From: Orbilia blumenaviensis
Taxonomy: Eukaryota > Ascomycota > Orbiliomycetes > Orbiliales > Orbiliaceae
NCBI GenBank assembly: GCA_036872755.1
Contig: JAVHNS010000020.1
Coordinates: 186,001-250,000 of the forward strand
Direction of reading: 5' to 3'
Length of the DNA: 64,000 bases
Shown: positions 1 to 10,645 of the stretch, piece by piece
Layout of the letters: each line of letters opens with the position of its first letter
Position numbering within the stretch: the first letter of the stretch is position 1
Notes under the pieces: model-generated
Told to the model about the DNA's origin: nothing
The model's database searches: none
Seen by the model: only the letters and a program-made list of their open reading frames with translations
Made by a program: the position numbers and the translations under genes

Positions 1-814
1 TACCGGCTTTGTTTATCTCAACTCTGGAATTGTGCACCCGGGGGAATTTTACTGTATTTGCGAGGGGGATGCTTGGGGCGGTAAATAGCGTTATTATGTG
101 GTAAGTACTATGGCCTTAATTCTACCTAAGGATAGAACTGACGGACTACAGTTGTTTTATTCAAATTATCATCAAAACTTTGGTTGGCGGGTATCGCCCT
201 AGTTGGTTTGAGATTTGCAAGCCGGAGCTGGACGGCCCCGGGGCGGGATTCGATGGGACATGGTATAAGTGGACAATCTGCACTGGGGACCAAGAGAAAA
301 TTAACTGGGCGTATGTATATAGTCCCGCATAAGATCCGTCCCAGCGGTCTACTAACTGTCCTTAGACTTGAGAGTTTTCCCAGTGGCCATGTCGCCACTT
401 CATTTGCAGCGGGTGTCTTCCTATCTCTCTATATCAATGCAAAACTCAAAGTACTCTCGGACTACCGTGTTAATCCGATAATAATGGTTCTGCTCCTGAC
501 ACCTCTAACGCTCGCCGTTCTCATGGGTGGCGCTATTTCTGCGGACATGGTAAGGTCTCTAAGCATAGACGTTAGATATAAAGCTAATGTTTCAGTCCCA
601 CCATTCATACGACATTATTGGTGGCGCTATATTAGGAACATTGATTGCCTTCCTCACCTTCAGAAGCTTTTATGTATCAATTTTTGATCCGAGAACGAAC
701 CATATCGGGCTAGAGTCTTCAGGACGTTTTCAACATAGGCCCGAAGTTGACTACATTGATTATCATACCCAATTTGGGTTTCCTATTTTCTCATCCAGTT
801 ATCAAAAGTCTTGA
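1..814 (+). CDS. PAP2-family lipid phosphatase, 5' truncated by window edge
   Basis: Four exon pieces join cleanly: up to 100, 152-310, 366-549 and 596-814. The introns are 101-151 (GTAAGT), 311-365 (GTATGT, TACTAAC branch) and 550-595 (GTAAGG). The spliced frame shows the PAP2 signature in order: K-x6-RP (KTLVGGYRP), a PSGH motif (FPSGHVATSF) and a histidine motif (SHHSYDIIGG), each next to hydrophobic segments. Family members dephosphorylate lipid phosphates such as phosphatidic acid or diacylglycerol pyrophosphate in membranes. The third motif normally reads SRx5HHx3D. Here the Arg position is Ala (GAISADMSHHSYD), as I recall for some fungal members, so activity is not certain. The start codon lies outside the window or in the unsupported first piece. 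The frame ends at TGA 812-814. Confidence 0.8.
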
Positions 815-2518
815 TTGGGCTGAGCGGACGTAGTGAGCTTGCATCTTTAGTCTGCTGCGAGACTTCATGTCTCTATTTTTTTTTTTTCCTACATTATTTC
901 TTCCTTGACCTGTGCATTCATTCTGTTCTATACTGGATCAATTTTGAGAAAGCGCTCAATGATGTTGGCTCGAACGATAGATTTATTTTCCCCATCCCAG
1001 ACATGCTAACTAGCATCAGGAATGTACATTATCCTATTCTGCAAAGCCAGGAATATAGCCCCAGACATCTGCAAAAGTTCAAAACCCACTGTAGTAGACT
1101 AAAACCTGCAGCATAGAACATGGCAGTCTCCTAACATCATCACACCATTAAAATACCAGTCTAAAGTTAGATTATGATTTTCCTTATTAAATCATAAAAA
1201 GCTCTCTGAAAGTCTAAATTGGGATTTCAAAACAGTGGCAACTATCAGGGGGTTTACCATTCTACTATTTACAACGTTTAATTGAGCAAATCTGCAGTAT
1301 TCACCCTATTCCCTTCAGAACCATCGACCATATCTGAACAAAAGTCATGAGCACTCACTTTACGTATTACCTTTCATGGACATTTTTGAAAGCACCACAT
1401 CAACAGGAGAAATTATATACTAAACTTCTGAATTCCGTCGCAAATTTGCCGCCTTCATTCAAGTGATATCGATATTCTGATTCGGTAAGATTTTTGATAT
1501 TCCACGCGTAGAGCCTACAGCCTACTATTTTTGATTTAATATTTTATATAAATTAAGGATTACCCTTAAACAATTAACTATTTAATGCCGAGGAAGTGAG
1601 ATCATGTTAATTAACTTGTCAAGGAAGATACTGGTGTACGGAAAATAAAATTTGGAAATTGGCCGACTTAGTGTAGATATTTTAGTGCATTATAGCTTCA
1701 GGAGATTCATTATTCTTTTATTAAACATGTTAACACAGCATCCTCTCGAACATAATTAAGGCTTGTACCTCGAACAAAAAAACCTATATAAGTGGAAATG
1801 CTTGGTATAAATGATGAGTTCATCGAGCATAAAAGTAAGTGAGGGCTTTGCGTCGCTGTAAATGTCGCTGAACCTTTACTTTGGAAGTCGCTATGCCCGA
1901 CTGGTCGATTATAGAGAGAAAAAGAAAATACTTAACACAAACAGTTATATAAGGGATTTGTATAAATAAGATTATATAATTGTCAAGCTGGTTTTTGTTT
2001 GTAGACCCACTTCAAAACTACCTAGTCTAAATTATCACATATGTTAGTTATGTATTAAGCTAAAGGACGTGTAATGCATACGTGGTATCATGGTTTGGGT
2101 TGGGTATCAATTATAAGCTGGCGTTGTAGGTAAATCGACTGCCAAAGCTTTGGCGAGTATGCGGCGGCAGACGCCATCTCTAGTAGCCTTCGGTTTCGTG
2201 CGGAAAAGCGAGCTCGCGACCTCTTCAAAGATATTTCCATTTTAGGACAGTAACTAGCCGTTCTAGGTCATGAGAAGATAACACCTCAACACATTCGTAT
2301 ACTGCTGAATCAATCGTGACTAATTAGCCAAAACCATTACTAAACACCAAATCAATTACTTGGTAGGAAAAAGCTTCAGTACATGAGTGTCGGACTATTA
2401 AGTTAAACAAGGTATATATTTATAGACATGCATATTATCAATATCGGCGCACCGAAAACGTGATGCCACGCCATTAAAATTCAAAAAGAAACTCATCAGA
2501 TGTTGGCAAAGGGTTTCT
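815..2518. other. Intergenic, no gene seen
   Basis: This is AT-rich sequence between the PAP2 gene and the 3' end of the minus-strand fusion gene. An open frame of about 100 codons at 811-1116 has no family signature and overlaps a poly-T run near 875. I see no RNA gene or clear repeat. Confidence 0.6.
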
Positions 2519-4528
2519 TTAGATATGTGTTGTGTTAAATAAGCGGTTCCCTGTGTCCGTATTGCCTTTCCCAGTGAATTTATTTTCTGACAGGCGGAGA
2601 GCTACAATATTGATATTTCTGCGGTTTCTGACTTCTTGTGCCAGACTTCCGTCAGTAATCGACTGTTTTTGAACAACCCCTGCAACTACCACAATGCGGA
2701 TTGTGGAATGTAAATGGGTGATGCGTCGCACGAACTCCACTATTGTTTTCCCGCTATTGACTACCGAATCGACAAGTATGACACTGCCTTGTTGAGGCAA
2801 GTGCTCTAGCCGTAGATTCTCGGGATTTTTGGCATGCAGAAAACGGGCAGTAGGGAAAGCATCGTTGACACCAAGTGCCATCGGTTCACCGCCGCGCATC
2901 AATGCCACGATCAAAGTCGTACTTTCGTCCAAAAGGCGGTAACCAGATGTCTTGTTGCTTTGCACATGAGTAATGGGATACTCCTCTATTCCAATAATAT
3001 CCATCAAAAATTCGGTCGCAAGGTACCAGCCAACGCGACGGTGAGCCTCCCTCAGCGCAGGGCCGGCAATTTTAGCATCCCTCATAGGAGTCATTAATAT
3101 TTTAGCAGAATTCCTATTTGTTGTGTGTAGGATTTGTGCGATATTCTGACGACGACTACAGGTGATAGAGTCGATAAATTTAATATCTGTGAATTTGACA
3201 GTTGGTAGAAGAGTGAGGTTGAGGCGCGGGGCCACGTCGCTTGGTAAGAGTGCCTGGCGCGCCGACAGGATTCCAGTTTCGAGTGTGTTCAATAACGCAG
3301 CGTCCATGGTTTTACTCCTCGTCTTTTCGCCACCAACGACAACGATAGCTTCATCTGCTTTACTCAACATCGGCAAATCTAGGATACTATCCCCAAACGC
3401 AAATACATATACGCCATGCATTTTGAGCCGTTTGACTACAACTGTTTTTGCAGCTGCGTCAATGACGAGCTTATCAGCAAGACGCCCTCCCCCAATTACC
3501 TTTATTTTCCCAGCAAGTCCTTGTCTTTCAATAATTTTCTCCCATACTAGGCGCAGTCCACAAGTAACGACAACAGCACCTACATGCTTGTGCTCAAGCA
3601 CCTTCTTCAGAAGCTGTAAAAACTCAGGGTATATCACAATCGATGATGCAACGTTTCTGCACAACCTGTCAAAGTCAGACTCTTCTGCAACGCCTTGATA
3701 GAGGAGCGCGGCTTGCCGAAATGCAGTGTATGAGTAGCCTAAAGAGCTACCAAACAGCCTTTTCAAAGGCGGCACCTGATTTGTCAACCCCTTCTCTTGA
3801 AAAACCAGGTCCCAGAATATCCTACCAGTATCCTCTTCACTCAATGTTCTATCTCCATCTAGTACGAGCATCGTTTGGATTTCGCTGAAATCTTCTAAGA
3901 TCTTATCGACTTCATCTTCGACACATGCCCTATTATACTCCTCCCTATGTTTGCTAAAATTGTCTAACAGACGCTTAATCTGTTCCAGTATTTTTGACCA
4001 AGGAGAAACAACAGAAAAGAGTATTTTATTTTGGTAGCAAAGGTCGCGCAGCTCCTCCTTTTCCGTCTCTTTCCATTTTTGCAAATGTTGGAGGGAACAG
4101 GACGGACGAACCCGATTCTTGTCATTGATGCGCTGCTCGGAAGCGACATCGGCGGGGACATCCAGGTATATAATATGTGTGAAGATATTGCCGTCCTCTT
4201 TGGTAAAAACTGGTTGTCCCCAGTTCGAATCTTCATCCCAGAACATATAATGGCCGGCGACAATACCAACTAAGTTGTTATCCAAACAGTGTTTACCAAT
4301 GCTTTGAATTGCGATCTGGCGCCAATTCGTCTTCTCCCTGTCTTCTAACTTTTTGAATTCTTCGAGGCCACCTGGTACAAGTTCTGCTATAACTTGTGAT
4401 CCCTCATAAAACTGGAACATGTTGCTACCGAGTTCTCGCTCCAGTTCCCTCAAGACAAAGCTTTTCCCAGACCCAGGAATTCCGTAGATTCCCACAATTG
4501 TTGCCTTTTTCTGAGTGGCGATTGACAT
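2519..4528 (-). CDS. P-loop kinase / HAD hydrolase / uracil phosphoribosyltransferase fusion
   Basis: An uninterrupted 669-codon frame starts at ATG 4528. Domain 1 has a Walker A motif at residues 16-23 (GIPGSGKS) and looks like an AAA_33/adenylate-kinase-like P-loop domain. Domain 2 is HAD-like: motif I around residue 223 (LDGDRT, with Gly in place of the second-position variable residue) and motif IV around residue 380 (GDSILDLPML). Domain 3 is a phosphoribosyltransferase: the PRPP loop near residue 582 (VILVDSVVNSGKT) and the C-terminal TDTGNRLFNTTH typical of uracil phosphoribosyltransferase. UPRT makes UMP from uracil and PRPP; the other two domains suggest linked nucleotide kinase and phosphatase steps, but substrates cannot be read from sequence. 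The ending matches the family end, so it looks full length. Fusions of this order occur in other fungi, from memory. Confidence 0.85.
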   Translation of the reverse strand: MSIATQKKATIVGIYGIPGSGKSFVLRELERELGSNMFQFYEGSQVIAELVPGGLEEFKKLEDREKTNWRQIAIQSIGKHCLDNNLVGIVAGHYMFWDEDSNWGQPVFTKEDGNIFTHIIYLDVPADVASEQRINDKNRVRPSCSLQHLQKWKETEKEELRDLCYQNKILFSVVSPWSKILEQIKRLLDNFSKHREEYNRACVEDEVDKILEDFSEIQTMLVLDGDRTLSEEDTGRIFWDLVFQEKGLTNQVPPLKRLFGSSLGYSYTAFRQAALLYQGVAEESDFDRLCRNVASSIVIYPEFLQLLKKVLEHKHVGAVVVTCGLRLVWEKIIERQGLAGKIKVIGGGRLADKLVIDAAAKTVVVKRLKMHGVYVFAFGDSILDLPMLSKADEAIVVVGGEKTRSKTMDAALLNTLETGILSARQALLPSDVAPRLNLTLLPTVKFTDIKFIDSITCSRRQNIAQILHTTNRNSAKILMTPMRDAKIAGPALREAHRRVGWYLATEFLMDIIGIEEYPITHVQSNKTSGYRLLDESTTLIVALMRGGEPMALGVNDAFPTARFLHAKNPENLRLEHLPQQGSVILVDSVVNSGKTIVEFVRRITHLHSTIRIVVVAGVVQKQSITDGSLAQEVRNRRNINIVALRLSENKFTGKGNTDTGNRLFNTTHI

Positions 4529-5542
4529 TTTCGTAACTTTGAATCTGGTGTAGAAGAGTTGGATATAGTGAATGGGGTACAGGGTAAGAGAATGGCAATT
4601 GGCAGATATCAGAATAGCTGCGTGGAACCCTATTTTGCAGGATACATGCCTACCCCACTCGCCTGGATAGCCGCCCCCTTATATATCCAGGTCAACCACG
4701 GAGAGAGGTTCTCTGAAGTACGACAAATTATCAGACCACTCACTAGAGTCCGCGAACCGACGAAGGAAGCGGACTCTTGGTTTGTGCACCCACACCGATA
4801 TTTCTTGAACCGTTATTTTGCATCTTTTCGGGTGTATGACGTGCGGTGATCTATGTATCTTTTTTAGGGCGTTCCATACCTTATAGGTCCTTCAACGATC
4901 TAGACACATTCCATGGAGTAGTAATATTTTGTATTACATATTTTATTTACTACGCAGATACCATAGCAGCTATTTTTTATTATATGTGGAAATTACACTA
5001 AACGGATGCGAAACGGGGAGTTTTAACATAAAGTTAATATAAAGCCACAAAACATCGGTCGCGATAAATGCCTGGTTGTAAAAAACGTGAATCTCGCAGT
5101 ATTAGTTCAAGCAGATAACAAATAGGAGCGAGCCGACAAAGATTGCATGAGATTGTAAGACTAATCGTTGTCTGGAACAAAAGGTGCCTGAAGTTCTGTG
5201 TTACATGCAAAATAATGTGCCTGAAGTTTCGATTGGGGATTGTCAGGGAGGGGAATGTTGGAGTCAACGCGAGGCAGAAAGCCTACATAGGACCGGTTGG
5301 AACGCCGATCATCATCCAAGGTCCTGCCATTATATTTGAGAACTTTTACGAGGAGCCCCAACCGACGCAACGCTACGGCTCGTATCTCTAAATCCTCTAC
5401 AGCCCCCCCTGCTGAGTTTTATCGGCTGGGTGCTTTGCTTGCCTCAAGGATATCGATCGGGATCCTGGACAGTGCTACAGGGCCGCTGATGCGCTGTAAC
5501 GCACACCTGATAGTAACATCCTCCACCCAGCAGTAGTTGACG
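4529..5542. other. Intergenic, probable promoter of the UPRT fusion gene
   Basis: No convincing gene. The stretch separates two divergent starts (minus-strand ATG at 4528, plus-strand ATG at 5543), so it should hold both promoters. 4870-5030 is AT-rich. Confidence 0.5.
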
Positions 5543-6004
5543 ATGCGGCGAACGGCCGACACAGCTTTGAGAGCATGGTACAAGGTATTAGGTTTGTCGC
5601 GACAATCACCGCCATCCTGGTATCGGGACCGACTCCGAGAAGAGCTACGGGAATTACGACGCGCCCAAACTCTATTGCATAAACTGAGTGAAACATCGGA
5701 CGTATTCTTTGCCATTAGTCGCGCTCGTTACGATGGATTTCCTATTCGGGCTCTACCGCCATTTGTGGCCTCCCGCCACGTTCCCGTATATGCTTACATG
5801 CTTGCAAAGTACACATCGCGTTGGGGATTTTATCGGGCAGTTGCAATATTATGCAGAGCACGTGATTACAACTTAGTACGAGAGGTGGTTAATCCTAGCA
5901 GAGACCATAAGCTTGAAGAAGTATCTGCTCGCCACGGTATTGATTCAGAGACGTTCAAGCGAGTTGGCCGCCGGGTGCGTGCATTCTGGCCTCTTCTCCC
6001 ATAG
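5543..6004 (+). CDS. Conserved small fungal protein, function unknown
   Basis: A 153-codon frame starts at the ATG at 5543. A slightly longer reading begins at a TTG at 5537 and is less likely. The protein is basic and amphipathic: an Arg/Leu-rich helical N-terminus with a RDRLREELRELRRAQ segment, then SETSDVFFAISRARYDGFP, a Pro-rich turn, and an Arg-rich C-terminus ending FWPLLP. The SDVFF-SRARYDGFP block reads like a conserved fungal signature, but I cannot assign a named family or function. There is no signal peptide or membrane segment. It could be a single-exon gene. Confidence 0.65.
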   Translation: MRRTADTALRAWYKVLGLSRQSPPSWYRDRLREELRELRRAQTLLHKLSETSDVFFAISRARYDGFPIRALPPFVASRHVPVYAYMLAKYTSRWGFYRAVAILCRARDYNLVREVVNPSRDHKLEEVSARHGIDSETFKRVGRRVRAFWPLLP

Positions 6005-7658
6005 TTCGCATCTGAGAAAGGCTCTAAGCCACTCCCCGACCCTTAAAGAGGTCCAATGCTAGTGACATTGCGGTTAGTACCCCGTTTTAAGCTTGTCAAC
6101 TTTTATACTTGGAGCTATGCTCGTCAAGAACTTAAGAAAGGGAGATCGTCTGACTTACTCGCGTTGGTAGAGTTAATTCGCAGTAAACAAGGTTTATACA
6201 CCAAAATACATGTCAAGTACCAAGCCTCGAATATGAGTCAGCGACGAGATTTCAATGTTTAAAAAAGTTGTCCGGGGGTCGACTTGCACAATTGGCTTCA
6301 CGAAAATGCAATCCCAGAAGCGAAATTTGTATACTACTGCTGGGTCGCGAAGGCCTTGAAAAACCCAAAATGTAGCGTTGTCAACCACCCAGTATCTCGT
6401 CCATTCTCAGCATAAAAAAAGCATTGTCGGTAGAATCTAAGACATGATGCTACTGTTTTTTGTTTGCGACTCACGCAAGGCCAGTATTGTATTTTATTGT
6501 ATTAGATCGAAATGTCTCGTTATTATCGGTTCACAGCGCAGCAGTATCTCGGAATCAGCAATTCTGCTCGAACTTTTGACTTCCATAGCAGTTGCGTGCC
6601 TCTCGTACTCTCTTGTAGGTCAGAGCCAATCTGTTTAATTACGTTGCAAAACTTACATTTCATACTTTATACAATGTATTAACAGTCTTACCCACTAACT
6701 ACAGGGGTATCGAAGCGTTTTTTATTTTCTTGCATAACTAGTCCTTCAGTAAGTTTCAAACTTGCTGCCGCAGCCTTGTTTCAAGACTAATTTACTGCCA
6801 AGATCCTATATTTATAGTAGGGTTGGACGGCGGCTGCTGCAATCTAGTTTAGGAAGCAATATTTCAAGTTGCGCGGTTGTAATTATGACTATCGATAGAT
6901 CATCGGTGACAGTCCTTAGGTTCCATGATGCTTTTCCGGCTCTGCTAGTCTGCCATGGAATTGTCATACTTTCTGTAAAAGTCGTGATCACGTGATCGCG
7001 TTTATTAAGTTAGATAGGCTATACCGGAAGAATGACAAACTTCAAACCAAATTTCAGGAAGGGCTAGTTGATTTTAAGGTAGAGGGGTGGAAACCGCATC
7101 GTTACAATTGCATTCATCCAATTTTAGCCCTGCGCCCAATCAGTTCTGGTTAATCATGATAAAACTCATATTTGAGATATTTTCATGTCATGCAGTAAGA
7201 TTGTTTCAGGCCTAATAGATGGTTCAATACAAAAACTCCTTTTGTATCTAGCTGAAGTTTAACTCTGGAGTTTTCTTTGAACGCTGAAGTCTGTTACGTA
7301 GCTTAACAGATTATCGTAAATGCGTTCTTGTTGTATGTTTCAATTAGGTTGGCGTGCGTAGCGTCATGTGATGGTCGGCATCCGCGGGTCTTTCTGTGAT
7401 GTCATGGCTTAGCAACATCCCGAAATCGGGAATCCAGATCCCGATTGTTTGCGTATATATATCTTTGAGAGAAACAACGGCCCGACAGACAAAGACAATC
7501 CCGAGAGAAAGACAGTCCGCAACCAACGACTCTGCAATTGCAACAACTACTCCCATTGTAAATTATTAATTTAATATTTAGTACCGAGACTGTGTATTCG
7601 AAGTGTTGTGAGGCAACCTTCTATTAGGCTACCACTGTCAATCTTAACAGGCTTCGGA
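6005..7658. other. Intergenic, no gene seen
   Basis: AT-rich spacer. Open frames of 60-80 codons here have no recognisable motif. TTTTATT and TATA-like stretches are frequent. The last 100 bases should hold the promoter and 5' UTR of the NADH dehydrogenase gene. Confidence 0.5.
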
Positions 7659-9534
7659 ATGAGGAGGTTATCCTTAAGAGCTGCCAAAAGGTTCCAACAA
7701 GCCAGATTGATTCATCACGCGACTGCAACACAAGAACCCCCACCTGATGCAGGTAATTCCCTCGCTATTTGTCTAACTCAAATTCCCCAAAGCTAACGAT
7801 CAACAGGTAGGGAGCGGGTAGTGATTCTTGGCTCTGGATGGGCAGGATTCACAATATCCAGACAGCTTGACAAAAAAAAATTTCAAGCGATAGTAGTTTC
7901 CCCCCGGTCGTACTTTGTATTCACGCCTTTACTTGCGTCGACCGCGGTTGGCACATTAGAATTTCGGACTACACTCGAGCCAGTTAGGGCACGCAACACA
8001 GGGGTCGAATACATCCAAGGATGGGCGGACGACATCAGTTTTGACCGCAAGACTTTAACAATAGAAACAATTGCGGGCGGCCAAGCCGGAACTGGTAACA
8101 AAGCAGAAAACAGTACTACACAGAGCTCGAAAAAGGGAGAGCTTATCGATATTAGTTATGATAAGCTGATTGTCGCTGTGGGCTGCTACAGCCAGACCTT
8201 TGGCACCAAAGGCGTACGAGAAAACGCTCTTTTCCTAAAAGATGTCAGCGATGCACGCAAGATCAGGAGTAGAATTCTAAATTGTGGGTTTGCCCTAGTA
8301 TTTTATGCAGGCACAGAGTGCAACCGCTGATAGGTTTAGGCTTTGAAACCGCATCGCTGCCAACCACTTCTCAATATCTTAGGAAACAACTCCTCAATTT
8401 CGCGATAGTAGGTGGCGGACGTAAGTCTTCGAATCCCTGGCAGATGATCCTAATTGACGAAAAACTCTATTGCCGTTTTTCAAGATGAACTAAAGAAAGG
8501 TTCCTTCCTCGTAGCCACCGGCGTGGAGTTTGCGGCCGAACTCTTCGATTTATGCCACGAGGATCTCAGCCGTCTCTACCCGACATTGATACCATACGTG
8601 AGAATATCAATTTATGATGTAGCGCCGAAGATCCTCCCAATGTTCGACGCAAAACTGGCGACATATGCACTTAACCTTTTCAAACGAGACGGCATCGAGA
8701 TAAAGACGGAGCATCACATTCAAGAGTTGCGACGTGGGCTCCCAGGTGGTCAGGGAGCTGACTCAGACACTGGGTGTCTGACCTTAACGACTAAAGAAGA
8801 GGGGGACGTTGGTATCGGAATGTGTGTCTGGTCGACTGGGCTAATGATGAATCCATTCGTCCAAAAGGCTTTAGACTCGGTCCATACATATCCAACATCG
8901 TCAGCGACACTCAAGACGACAGAGGTACCCTCAATCTCGCCGTCAAAACTTCAGTGGTCCCTGAAGAGACAACCCAGAACGGGTGGTCTTATTGTCGATG
9001 ATCGTTTCCGTGTGCAACTTGTTGAATCAAAATCGCAAACTGAGGCAACGGTGTCGGATGTTTTCGCCGTTGGTGATGTTTCATCGATGGAAAAATCGCC
9101 TCTGCCTGCAACGGCCCAAGTTGCAAACCAAGAGGCAAGATGGCTAGCGGAACATTTGAATGCTGGAGACCTCAATTCCCAACGTTTCTCTTTTCGAAAC
9201 CTCGGGGTGATGACTTATTTGGGGGGGATGAGAGCGATCATGCAGACGGGCGAACGTCGTGAGATTAAAGGGTGAGTTTCCTTTCCTCTCCAGGGGCAGG
9301 TTGGTCTCGTTGGGGCAGGTTGGCTTTGTTTGAATTCTTCTATATTGTGCGAGATAGCAATACAACAATATCAACCGCTTTTCCAGGGCTACTAACTGTT
9401 AGGATAGGAGAACGGCCTGGTTAATTTGGAGAGGTGCGTATCTTACCAAGACGGTAAGTTGGAGAAATAAGCTCCTAATACCGATATACTGGGTAATAAA
9501 TTGGGTGTTTGGAAGGGACATATCTCGGTTTTGA
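7659..9534 (+). CDS. Alternative (type II) NADH:ubiquinone oxidoreductase, mitochondrial
   Basis: Five exons: 7659-7752, 7807-8283, 8340-8420, 8515-9271 and 9408-9534, summing to 1536 nt (511 aa). Each junction restores a family motif. The ATG at 7659 is followed by an Arg-rich amphipathic leader (MRRLSLRAAKRFQQARL) that fits a mitochondrial presequence. The FAD-binding Rossmann motif is VVILGSGWAGF. The NADH-binding motif is rebuilt across intron 3 as FAIVGGGPTGVEFAAEL. The C-terminus (GRTAWLIWRGAYLTKTVSWR) is typical of membrane-anchored NDH2. The enzyme passes electrons from NADH to ubiquinone without pumping protons. No EF-hand insertion is visible, so calcium control is not expected. Whether it faces the matrix or the intermembrane space is not clear. 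Confidence 0.92.
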
Positions 9535-10645
9535 ATAAAATATTTTCTGAGCTTTATATTCTAAGGGAAGTATTGGTGGGAGGGCCTAGTCTCGCAAACT
9601 CGTTAAAGTGGGATCAAGTGGGTCGAACACGCCGTAATGATATCAAGAGTACTCTTTACGTCATTATGAACATGTACATAGCCTCAAACTTTACACAAAT
9701 AATATTCATTAAAATTCGGAGCAACAACCATTGTCGAGTCGACCTCTACTCTAGAGGCTTCATTTTGAAGTCTTTATTATCTTTTATAGTTACAAAATTG
9801 CAAGTATACTATATCTTTATTTTTGAAACTCTCTTTAAGGTCTCAGATATTGGTACAAAGAAATTCAGATTCTAGCCTGATAATTGGTGTAAATATGGGT
9901 AAAGAGCATTTTCAGAGAGCTACCCATAGCTGGCTACGTAAGTCAGTATTGATAAGCATAGTCCACACCGTTGGACTGTGTTACATGTATACATGTATGC
10001 CAGTTCCCAGCGATAAACTGAGAAAAAGTACATTCATAGCTTTCGAAGTCCGCAGTTTTGACAAGTGTCACCGCGTTAATCCTACTTACTCAAAGATCTA
10101 TTTATTAAGCAAGTATGTGCCGAGTGCACAAAATGGTTCGTTTAAACGAGAAAGAATAGCTTCTATGCATTCTATATATGAAGAAACGTTGACAAGGATA
10201 AACGCAGGCACTAGGTGCCTTGGCAATGTTACACAAATTTCCTTTTTGCACTTTACGCAAAAGTACTCTGCCTGAAGAAGTGGCTTTTTTTAATGTGTAA
10301 GCAAGCTGGTCTGCAGCCCCACAAATTATTACAGCAGCCGTTCGGTTTAAAAGTGCAACAGGGATATGCATATTTATGCTAGTTAAGACACGAGAAATCG
10401 TTACGTAGGCCTTGTGATTGGCTCGTAAGGCAAAGTGGGGTTATGAGCTGACCCTACAGCCGACCTGGACCCTGAACGTTTGAACTCAACGCGGCTGCCC
10501 GAAAGGATCAGAAATTTCAAACTAGCTAGTAGTAATAGGTCTAGACACCTATATATAAAGGTTAATAGAAGAACGATCCACTAATGCTTCAACTTAGTCT
10601 CTCGTCACAGACCTTGCCGCCCAATACTGCATCTCGGATCCGAGA
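9535..10645. other. Intergenic, no gene seen
   Basis: No motif-bearing frame. Frames of 124 and 150 codons at 9501-9875 and 9823-10275 are AT-biased and featureless. A TATATA run at 10551-10556, about 90 bases before the next ATG, could be a TATA element. Confidence 0.5.
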
